Shown here: piece by piece, positions 53,385 to 60,488 of the stretch
Numbering within the stretch: position 1 is the first letter of the stretch
Layout of the letters: each line of letters begins with the position of its first letter
Origin: Anaerolineae bacterium
GTDB taxonomy: Bacteria; Chloroflexota; Anaerolineae; Aggregatilineales; Phototrophicaceae
NCBI GenBank assembly: GCA_022821805.1
Contig: JAJECX010000028.1
Span: forward strand, 1 to 64,000
DNA: 64,000 nt
Direction: 5' to 3'
The notes under the pieces: generated by a model
Told to the model about the DNA's origin: nothing
The model's database searches: none
What the model saw: only the letters and a program-made list of their open reading frames with translations
Translations under genes and position numbers: made by a program

Positions 53385-53834
53385 CTAAGCGTATGAGAAT
53401 GTTACTTCGATCTCGGCCGGGTCTGTCCGGTAGGAGCTCAGGCAGCCGCCGCTGCTGTTGTAATTCGTGCAGATATTGACCGCCACGCTGAACTGGAAGG
53501 TCTGGTCGTGGTAGTTGTTGGTCAAAGCCGGGACTTCGATTCTCGTGCGGCCATCGCTGTAGGACAAGCCGGTCAGGTAGGACGAGGTCCAGACATTGGT
53601 CACGCCCCCGCCTTTGAACATGAAGGAAGTGGTGTCATAGACTTCGTTGGTCGCGGTCTTCCAACTGAATTTCAATTTGCCGTCAGAATACATGCCGTCG
53701 TATTGGAAGCCTTCCACAGCGGTGCTGCTCGTTTGCGCTTGCAGCGGCAGGGCGGCGAAGAGGACGAGCGCGAGCAGCGCCAGCGCCAGGCTGATGATTC
53801 GGACTATCTTTCGGACTGGATATTGTGTGAACAT
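53385..53834 (-). CDS. Small exported protein S12
   Basis: 149 residues from the ATG at 53834 (AAGGAG site); the longer frame to 53975 overlaps S13. The signal peptide is IISLALALLALVLFAALPLQ. The domain reads VEGFQYDGMYSDGKLKFSWK, FMFKGGGVTNVWTSSYLT, DQTFQFSVAVNIC and DPAEIEVTF. The Cys pair is NICTNYNSSGGC. Confidence 0.73.
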   Translation of the reverse strand: MFTQYPVRKIVRIISLALALLALVLFAALPLQAQTSSTAVEGFQYDGMYSDGKLKFSWKTATNEVYDTTSFMFKGGGVTNVWTSSYLTGLSYSDGRTRIEVPALTNNYHDQTFQFSVAVNICTNYNSSGGCLSSYRTDPAEIEVTFSYA

Positions 53835-53899
53835 GAGATTGCTCCTTAATTTATTTTTGGCGTTCACAAATTGCTCGCTCGTCTTGCTCGCTGGCGCGC

Positions 53900-54334
53900 C
53901 TAGAAGGAATGTTGAATTTCGACATACCGGGTGGTCGCATAGTTCAAACAAACATTGGCCTGCGTCCGGGACCATATCTTGCAGACACCGACGGTCAGGC
54001 GGAATTGGAATGTTTGCCCCGATAGATTATTGGAGGGCCGATTAGTCAGAACATGGGTCTTGCCATCCGCAGTGCCGGCAGGGCTTAGTGAGGCAGTGGT
54101 CCAGTTGGGGAATGCGGGGATCAATGCGGTGCCGCCGCCCTTGTATTGGATTTTGGCGGCGACCTCGTTATCAATGGTCTTCCAACTGAATTTCAAAGCG
54201 CCGGTGAGGCTCTCGCCGTCATAGGTGAAGTCCTCGGCTGGATTCAGGAACCCCGCTTGCAGCGGCAAAGCGGCGAAGAAAAATATCAGCGCAATCGTGA
54301 CGCTGGCAATCCTGCTGACGGGGCGAATGCTCAT
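53900..54334 (-). CDS. Small exported protein S13
   Basis: 144 residues. The signal peptide is IASVTIALIFFFAALPLQAG. The domain reads AEDFTYDGESLTGALKFSWK, KIQYKGGGTALIPAFPNWTT, GQTFQFRLTVGVC and RYVEIQHSF. The Cys pair is GVCKIWSRTQANVC. It has its own promoter inside a 110-base block that is duplicated upstream of S14. Confidence 0.73.
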   Translation of the reverse strand: MSIRPVSRIASVTIALIFFFAALPLQAGFLNPAEDFTYDGESLTGALKFSWKTIDNEVAAKIQYKGGGTALIPAFPNWTTASLSPAGTADGKTHVLTNRPSNNLSGQTFQFRLTVGVCKIWSRTQANVCLNYATTRYVEIQHSF

Positions 54335-54360
54335 CCCAATACTCCGTTTGTGAAATCTCT

Positions 54361-54470
54361 TACTTTCATGATACGCGAGTTTCTGATGTCAAGTCAATCA
54401 AATCGTCGATTCGGCAGGGACGAATTTTTGCGCGCATACAATTCTTATTGCGAACCGGGCACAGGTTCTT
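54361..54470. repeat. 110-base direct repeat, copy upstream of S13
   Basis: Closely matches 55071-55180 over its whole length, with the central segment (TCGTCGATTCGGCAGGGACG and onward through TTGCGCGCATACAATTCT) nearly unchanged. It carries the S13 promoter at its gene-proximal end. Confidence 0.85.
54368..54397 (-). promoter_or_regulatory. Promoter of S13
   Basis: Minus strand TTGACT (54392-54397) and TATCAT (54368-54373), spacer 18. Confidence 0.5.
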
Positions 54471-54540
54471 CACCGCAGAACTGCTCGCCTGTTTCAGAAA
54501 CAAAACAAAGGCAGATAATCAGACGCATTGATGCGCTTGA

Positions 54541-54601
54541 GCCCCTCCCTCATTATGCGCCGCGTAGACACTGGCGGTCGGGGAGGGGTTTGGGGCGGGG
54601 G
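54541..54601. repeat. G+C-rich interspersed repeat, partial copy
   Basis: GCCCCTCCCTCATTATGCGC ... GGGGTTTGGGGCGGGGG, corresponding to the right half of copies 4 and 5. Confidence 0.65.
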
Positions 54602-54621
54602 TGATTTTCAGCGAGCGCTGG

Positions 54622-55044
54622 CTAGAAGCTCGCGTCCAGGTAAGCCCAGTCGGTCGTGTAAGACGAGTCGCATGTGCCTTCGTTTTCCGCGGTGCATACC
54701 GTTACCCTGACGCGAAAACTGAGGGTTTCGCCCGAAAGGCTTGCTGGGTCGCTAGATATGGCATTGATGATAATCCCGGTCGTGCCGGTGCTGGAGCTGT
54801 ACTGAACGTCGTTGACGGTCAAGGTCGTATAGACATTGCTGATGTTGCCGCCTTTGACCTGGATTTTATTGTCGTACTCGCCGTCAATGGTCGTCCAATG
54901 GAATTTCATTTGGCCGTTGGTGTAGACATGGTCAAGCACGAAATTACTGACGCTTTGATTGCCTTGCGCTTGCGAGATCAGCGCGCCGACGAGGACAATC
55001 AGCGCCAGCGCGACGGCGATGATGGTGAAGCCTCGTATCTTCAT
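54622..55044 (-). CDS. Small exported protein S14
   Basis: 140 residues, ATG preceded by GGAGG. The signal peptide is TIIAVALALIVLVGALISQA. The domain reads VSNFVLDHVYTNGQMKFHWT, KIQVKGGNISNVYTTLTV, GETLSFRVRVTVC and TDWAYLDASF. The Cys pair is TVCTAENEGTC. Promoter and duplicated 110-base block lie upstream. Confidence 0.73.
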   Translation of the reverse strand: MKIRGFTIIAVALALIVLVGALISQAQGNQSVSNFVLDHVYTNGQMKFHWTTIDGEYDNKIQVKGGNISNVYTTLTVNDVQYSSSTGTTGIIINAISSDPASLSGETLSFRVRVTVCTAENEGTCDSSYTTDWAYLDASF

Positions 55045-55070
55045 TTTTTCCTCCGAATTTCAACTGCTGC

Positions 55071-55180
55071 TACTCTCATCATAAGCGAATTACTGATGCC
55101 AAGTCAAACAAGTCGTCGATTCGGCAGGGACGAATTTTTGCGCGCATACAATTCTCATTGCGAACCGGGCGCAGGTTTTT
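55071..55180. repeat. 110-base direct repeat, copy upstream of S14
   Basis: Partner of 54361-54470; spacing between copies (710 bases) equals one S gene plus its flanks. Confidence 0.85.
55078..55107 (-). promoter_or_regulatory. Promoter of S14
   Basis: Minus strand TTGACT (55102-55107) and TATGAT (55078-55083), spacer 18. Confidence 0.55.
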
Positions 55181-55193
55181 CCGAACCATTACA

Positions 55194-55348
55194 ACCCCCA
55201 TCCCCCAGCCCCTTGCCCCCAGAACGAGGGTCGCGTAGACACTGACCGTCGGAAGGGGAGCAAAGCCTGGGTATGTTGTGTTTAATCCCCCTCCCTCATT
55301 TTGGGATGCTCGCCATAGAGATGGCGAGAGAGGGTTTGGGGTGGGGGG
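55194..55348. repeat. G+C-rich interspersed repeat, last copy
   Basis: CCCCCATCCCCCAGCCCCTT ... GGGTTTGGGGTGGGGGG, with an internal GTCGCGTAGACACTGACCGT relative of the other copies. Confidence 0.7.
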
Positions 55349-55378
55349 ATTTTCAGCAAGTGCTGGCAGCGGCGGAAG

Positions 55379-55759
55379 CTAGGTGGCGTGGAAGTCAATT
55401 TCAATGACATCGCTGTAGGGCGAGTTGCCTACTTTGACGCGGAATTTCAGCGGGATGCCGGCCACGTTGTTAAACGGCGTAATGCCCGCCTTGGTGGTGC
55501 CGGATTCATGGCTGACATAGTTGGAGTTAACGTACACGCTAGACCAATTGCCGACAATGCCGCCGCCTTTGATTTGAATCTTGATGCCGCTGCAGTTCAC
55601 CGTATCCCAGCTAAAATAGTCGAGAGAGTTTTCGTAGCCGACGTATTTGAAGTTGTCGGGCTTCGAGCAGCTTGAGCTTGCCAAACTGGACAAAGCGGAA
55701 AATACAAATAGCAGCGCAATCAGCGCGATTGCGATTGAGAGAAACTTGCGAATCTTCAT
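55379..55759 (-). CDS. Small exported protein S15
   Basis: 126 residues, the shortest member and the first in transcription order. The signal peptide is FLSIAIALIALLFVFSALSS. The domain reads PDNFKYVGYENSLDYFSWDT, IKIQIKGGGIVGNWSSVYVN, GIPLKFRVKVGNSPYSDVIE and IDFHAT. The Cys pair is displaced (SSCSKPD and VNCSG). It has its own promoter. Confidence 0.72.
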   Translation of the reverse strand: MKIRKFLSIAIALIALLFVFSALSSLASSSCSKPDNFKYVGYENSLDYFSWDTVNCSGIKIQIKGGGIVGNWSSVYVNSNYVSHESGTTKAGITPFNNVAGIPLKFRVKVGNSPYSDVIEIDFHAT

Positions 55760-55793
55760 GGGACCACCGCCTGTTTTCTAGTTGCCTACCTTC

Positions 55794-55823
55794 AGCGTAA
55801 TTGAGTTCTGCGCCCGCTGTCAA
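55794..55823 (-). promoter_or_regulatory. Promoter of S15
   Basis: Minus strand TTGACA (55818-55823) and TACGCT (55794-55799), spacer 18. Confidence 0.5.
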
Positions 55824-55867
55824 GCAAGTCGAGGCTGGTCGGCGAGGGCGCGCCAAGCACGATACGC

Positions 55868-55897
55868 TTGAGTAATGTCGCCTCTCCTGTGTATAGT
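55868..55897 (+). promoter_or_regulatory. Promoter of murJ
   Basis: TTGAGT (55868-55873) and TATAGT (55892-55897), spacer 18. Transcription would begin near 55904, right at the upstream candidate ATG (55903), which favours the ATG at 55939. Confidence 0.5.
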
Positions 55898-55938
55898 CAG
55901 GGATGCGCCAAGCCCGCCACCTTAGCGAAACGACTGTG

Positions 55939-57633
55939 ATGAACGCCGACCAGCCTGCCAGCGCGCATGATTCCGACCTCCAAGACGGCTTGCCCGGCGA
56001 GCAGGAACGCACCAATGCGCGCCTCGCCGGCGCCAGCGGGATTTTGGCGCTGGGCAATATTTGCAGCCGCCTTCTTGGCCTCGTGCGGGAGATTGTGCTC
56101 ACCTACCTGTTTGGCGCCAGCGGAGCGGTGGATGCCCTGCAGGTCGCCATAATTGTGCCCAAAGCCATCTATGACTTGCTAATCGGCGGGCATATCAATG
56201 GCGCGTTGGTACCGGTGCTAAGCGATGTGATTACGACTCGCGGCAAAGCTGAGTTGTGGCGCGTTGTTTCCGCCTTGATCAGCCTCGTTATCGTATTGGT
56301 GGCGCTCCTCGTATTGCTGCTCGAGCTGTTCGCGCCGCAGATTGTGCCGCTGATGGCGCCCGGCGCCGATTTGGCGACGCAGCGTCTCGCCGTTGACCTC
56401 CTCCGCTTGACCGCGCCGGCATTAATCTTCATGAGCCTTTTCGCGGTATTCAGCGGCACGCTCTTCGCCTTGCGCTCCTTCACCTTGCCCGCTTTCGCCG
56501 GCGTCGTCTTTAATGCCTGCATCGTGATCGTGACCTTGGCGCTGGCGCCATCGCTGGCTTTGATTCCGCATTTGGAGCGCGGTTCCTTGGTCACGCCATT
56601 TTTTGTCGCGCGGCCCGCGGATGGCATCATGGTGGTGGCGGCGGGTTGGCTGGCCGGCGCCCTCGCCCAGATGCTGCTGCAAATGCCCGGCTTGCGTTTG
56701 CGGCGGCTGCGCTTCAGTTTTGAATGGCGTCATCCGGCGTTGAAGAGCATTGGGCTGCTTTACATACCGGTGATGCTGTCGCTGGTCATGGACACGCTGA
56801 TCATCCGTCCCTTCAGCTACAACCTAGCCAGCCAGACGATCGAAGGCGGCATCGCCATCATGAATTGGGCGACCACGCTGGTCCAGTTCCCGCAGGGGCT
56901 GGTGGCGACCGCCATCAGCGTGGCCATATTGCCGACCTTGGCGCGGCAGTCGGCGGAAATGACCGAGGCGGCGCAGCGCGCCTTCAAAGACACGCTGGGG
57001 CTTGGCTTGCGGCTCACTTCCACGCTGATCCTGCCGGCCGCAACCGGCTTATTCGTGCTGGCGGTACCAATCATCGCGCTGCTCTTTGAGAATGGCGCTT
57101 TCCTCGCGGCCGATACCCAGGTTACAGCGACGGCGCTGCGACTGTATCTGATCGGCTTGCCCTTCGCCGCGCTTGACCTGCTGCTGGTTTATGCCTTTTA
57201 CGCGCGCAAGGACACGTTGACGCCGGCGCTGGTCGGCATCGTAAGCCTGGTATGTTATTTGGCAGCCGCCCTCCTTCTATTCGAGCGCTTTGGCTTGTTC
57301 AGCCTGATGATCGCCGACACTGTCAAGCACTTCGCGCATGCGTCGATCAGTGGCGTATTGCTTTGGCGGCGGCTGGATGGCTTCGGTTCGCAGCGGCTGG
57401 CGCGCACCAGCTTCAAGTCGGCGCTGGCTTCGCTGATCATGGCCGGTTTCGCCCTCGTCAGCCTGCCGGCGTTAACGCAGTGGATCGGTGAGACGAGCAT
57501 CGCGCGGGAGGCGCTGCTGGTGGGGGTCTGCGCGTTGCTTTATGGCGGCGTGTTTTTGCTTTCCGCTCGCATGCTCGGGATACAGGAGCTGTCCTGGCTG
57601 TTGAAGCTGCTGCGCGAGCGGTTGTCGGGTTAG
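55939..57633 (+). CDS. murJ: MurJ-type lipid II flippase (MviN/MOP family)
   Basis: 564 residues from 55939; an ATG at 55903 is possible but coincides with the predicted transcription start. About 14 membrane segments. The first helix region (GASGILALGNICSRLLGLVREIVLTYLFG) and the RPFSYNLASQTIEGGIAIMNWATTLVQFPQG region are characteristic of MurJ, with several conserved Arg in the cavity-facing helices. MurJ moves lipid-linked peptidoglycan precursors across the membrane. The gene is alone under its own promoter and is divergent from the S family. Confidence 0.86.
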   Translation: MNADQPASAHDSDLQDGLPGEQERTNARLAGASGILALGNICSRLLGLVREIVLTYLFGASGAVDALQVAIIVPKAIYDLLIGGHINGALVPVLSDVITTRGKAELWRVVSALISLVIVLVALLVLLLELFAPQIVPLMAPGADLATQRLAVDLLRLTAPALIFMSLFAVFSGTLFALRSFTLPAFAGVVFNACIVIVTLALAPSLALIPHLERGSLVTPFFVARPADGIMVVAAGWLAGALAQMLLQMPGLRLRRLRFSFEWRHPALKSIGLLYIPVMLSLVMDTLIIRPFSYNLASQTIEGGIAIMNWATTLVQFPQGLVATAISVAILPTLARQSAEMTEAAQRAFKDTLGLGLRLTSTLILPAATGLFVLAVPIIALLFENGAFLAADTQVTATALRLYLIGLPFAALDLLLVYAFYARKDTLTPALVGIVSLVCYLAAALLLFERFGLFSLMIADTVKHFAHASISGVLLWRRLDGFGSQRLARTSFKSALASLIMAGFALVSLPALTQWIGETSIAREALLVGVCALLYGGVFLLSARMLGIQELSWLLKLLRERLSG

Positions 57634-57680
57634 TCATTGAAGGGCGGGCCGGCGCCTCGCCCTCATCTCGAATCGAAAAG

Positions 57681-57710
57681 AGCGGGCGACTCAACGAGTC
57701 GCCCCTACAT
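57681..57710. repeat. Short palindromic GGGCGACTC/GAGTCGCCC repeat
   Basis: AGCGGGCGACTCAACGAGTC followed by GCCCCTACAT, downstream of murJ; perfect nine-base arms. Confidence 0.7.
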
Positions 57711-57885
57711 CTTGATTGCTCTGAGACGGGACGATCGGTTGCGATGCCCTCATTCTTCGCCACTCCCGGTGTGAGCAGACTATAGCCCGCGCGCCGAAAC
57801 TCGGATACACTCGCGCGATTATGCCCGCCGCCGCTAGCGAAGCTGCGGATTGCGCCGCTTATGATCTTCTTTTAGGGCTGAATGT

Positions 57886-59090
57886 ATGCGTTTTCGAATT
57901 GCGGATGACCCAGGCGATCTGTGGATAGTGTCCTGTCTTATCTTCGTTATTGGCGGCCTCGGCGCGGGCACGCTTGGCGTTGTCTGGATTTATATTGAAG
58001 CCGACTTCAATGTCACGCTGAGCGCGCTGGGCGCGATGCTGACCGCCGCCACCATCGGCCGCACGCTCACCAGCATGATGAGCGGACCGATCATCGGTCG
58101 ATTCGGCATCGGCTGGGTAATGATGGGCGGCGCTTTCATTGGCATTTTCAGCCAGCTAGGCCTCGCTCTCTCGCTGTCGTGGCCGATGTTCATGGTCGCC
58201 GCCGTCGGTCACGGCTTTGGATCGGGCGTCATGGGCGTTGGATTGAACGCATTCGGCGCCGTGCATTTCAGCGCGCGCCGCATGAATTGGCTGCATGGGA
58301 GCTTTGGCATCGGCTCCACTATAGGTCCCTTTCTCGTCACGACGATCGTTATTGACTTGGCTATCGAGTGGCGCTGGATATACGCGCTGTTCGCGGGCAC
58401 GCGCGTACTTATGTTTGTAATATTTTATCTAACCAGGGATCAGTGGCGAATCAGCGAGGCGATAAAGAGCGGCGGCGGAAAGACCCAAGCCAGCATGCGG
58501 CAGACCTTGCGCCTGCCCGTCATGTGGCTGCTGGCGGGCGCCTGGCTGATGGCTACTGGAAACGAACTGGTCGCTGGTCAGTTTGCCAACAGCTTTCTGA
58601 TTGGCGCGCGCTCGATTGAACCCAAGGTCGCAGCGACCTGGGTCAGCATCTACTGGGCGAGCTTGACGGTCAGCCGCTTCTTCACCGGCGTCATCATCAC
58701 GCGAATCAGCAGCAGCAGCTTCCTTCGTCTGAACAATATCAGCGTCATGGTTGGCGCGGGTTTGCTGTCCTTGAATCTGAGCCCTCAGATGAGCTTGTTC
58801 GGCTTGGCGCTGATCGGTTTTTCGATTGCGCCATTCGCTCCCTTGATGACATCGAACACGCCGTTAATGGTGGGCAGCGGGCATACCGCCAACGCGATGG
58901 GGCTGCAATTAACTGGCGCCAGCCTGGGTAGGGTATGGCGCTCTTGCCCTGGCTGGGCGGCATAGTGGCGGAGACGGTCGGTCTGGAAGTCATCCCGCAG
59001 TTCGTCTTTGTTATCGCGCTGATCACTCTCTTCATGTACGAAGTCATCCTTTGGCGTGATTTCAAGCGGCCACGGGCGAAGGCATTGTAA
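57886..59090 (+). pseudogene. MFS transporter, frameshifted near the C-terminus
   Basis: The main frame runs from 57886 and has the features of a 12-helix major facilitator (GTLGVVWIYIEADFNVTLSA, then ALGHGFGSG-like helix 4 and the helix 7-10 half). At about 58930-58938 (GGCGCCAGCCTGGGTAGG) the frame is lost and stops at 58965. The other frame continues MALLPWLGGIVAETVGLEVI to a natural stop at 59088-59090, giving the last two helices. One missing base explains this. It could be a sequencing error or a real C-terminal truncation; substrate unknown. Confidence 0.75.
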
Positions 59091-59130
59091 GGACTTGGCG
59101 GGGGTCGTGACTTCAGATATTGGAAGGAAG

Positions 59131-59202
59131 AGTGGGCGACTCACAGAGTCGCCCCTACGTGTTTAGGAATTGGCGGGCGAACTGATAGGTCGCCCCTACA
59201 AT
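59131..59202. repeat. Two adjacent palindromic GGGCGA/TCGCCC repeats
   Basis: One copy at 59131-59160 (arms GGGCGACTC and GAGTCGCCC) and a second, diverged one at 59171-59202 (GGGCGAACTGATAGGTCGCC). They sit between the MFS and uxuA genes. Confidence 0.7.
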
Positions 59203-59262
59203 TCTCGTTGAATTTGATACTTTTGATTACTGGCATGCCACTCTTTTGGCTACTCGCCTGTG

Positions 59263-60312
59263 TCAGGTCAATTGCTTAACCGCCTCGACCAGCGCCATGA
59301 TATAGCCAGTCGAATAGGCATGCCCGCGATGCCGCCAGCCGTCGTCATTGATCATTTCCGGCACGTGATCATCGATGATGAAGCCGGTGAATCCGACATC
59401 TTTTAGCGTTCGGATTGCCGCGACCACGTTCATATTGCCCTCGCCGGGAAAGCATTCTTGGAACTTGGGCACGCAGCCTTGCACATCGCGAAAGTGCACA
59501 TAGAAGATCTTGCCGCGCTCGCCGAAGTAGCGGATCGCGTCGAGCACGCCATCGTTATTGCTTTGGTCGGCATAGACCATCTCGGAGAAGCAGCCCATGC
59601 AGAAGTCGAGACCGTGATTGGGGCTGGGCACAGCCTCCAGCGCCCGCTTGAAGTTCTCCGGCTTGTAGAAGACGCGCGCGATGCCGCCGAGCGAAGGCAC
59701 TGGCGGGTCATCGGGGTGCAGCGCGATCTTGACGCCGGCTTCTTCGGCGACCGGGATCACCGCCTCCATGAAAGCTATGTAGTTGTCGAAGATTTCGTCT
59801 TCACTGTATTCGCGGTCTTCCGCTTCCGGCACCCGGGTGATGCCGGAGATGACCTCGCCCGCCAGCGCGCGCTCCAGGTCAAAGGCTGTCACTTTGACGC
59901 CGCCGCGCCCGACCGCCATCGGCGTGCGCCAGACCAGATTCGGCATCCAGGCGATTCCCAAAATGGGGATGCCAGCTTCGCCCATATTGCGTACGATCGT
60001 CTGATAATTGGCGGTTTGCTCGGCGCGGCGCGGACCATTCAGTATGGCTTCGGCGTAGAAATGCCGCGGCACATTCTCGATCGCTTCCAACTCCAAGCCG
60101 TAGTCGTTGACACGCTGCTTCAAGCGCTTGAGATCGTCGACCTCCCAATAGCCTTTGTCATCAGGCAGGTCCATATCTTCGGGGATTAAGTCGATGCCCT
60201 TGCCGATCATATTGAATTGCACGCCGCCAACGCCCAGTTGTTTGGCGAAGGTTAAGTATTCGTGCGTCGCTGCTGAATGCTGCCCCAGCGCTACGCGCAT
60301 TTCACCTGTCAC
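59263..60312 (-). CDS. uxuA: Mannonate dehydratase (UxuA family)
   Basis: 349 residues from a GTG at 60312, which has GGAGG nine bases upstream; the ATG at 60300 lacks a good site. The family motifs are present: IALHPDDPPVPSLGGIARVF with the metal-binding His/Asp, GLDFCMGCFSEM, YVHFRDVQG and FIIDDHVPEM. UxuA dehydrates D-mannonate to 2-keto-3-deoxygluconate in hexuronate degradation. No hexuronate isomerase or fructuronate reductase adjoins it; the SDR gene at 62147 may belong to the same pathway. Confidence 0.85.
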   Translation of the reverse strand: MTGEMRVALGQHSAATHEYLTFAKQLGVGGVQFNMIGKGIDLIPEDMDLPDDKGYWEVDDLKRLKQRVNDYGLELEAIENVPRHFYAEAILNGPRRAEQTANYQTIVRNMGEAGIPILGIAWMPNLVWRTPMAVGRGGVKVTAFDLERALAGEVISGITRVPEAEDREYSEDEIFDNYIAFMEAVIPVAEEAGVKIALHPDDPPVPSLGGIARVFYKPENFKRALEAVPSPNHGLDFCMGCFSEMVYADQSNNDGVLDAIRYFGERGKIFYVHFRDVQGCVPKFQECFPGEGNMNVVAAIRTLKDVGFTGFIIDDHVPEMINDDGWRHRGHAYSTGYIMALVEAVKQLT

Positions 60313-60488
60313 GATTCGTTTCCTCCGTTCTTGGTCCGATTTACGGATTCTAGTGTAACGCATTTGGCGGCGCGCCCAACTGCCAGGCGAGCGCGGCGGT
60401 GAATCCGGCATGCAGGGGCTATACTGTGCAGATAGCGTGGCAGGCTCATCGCCGTTGCGTAACCGGCGAAGCAACATCGAGAAGGTAC

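Larger units (their letters stand above)
55045..55378. other. Gene-free gap: duplicated promoter block and G+C-rich repeat
   Basis: Holds the S14 promoter (55078-55107), the second 110-base repeat copy (55071-55180) and a full G+C-rich interspersed repeat (55194-55348). No coding frame with a ribosome binding site was seen. Confidence 0.7.
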
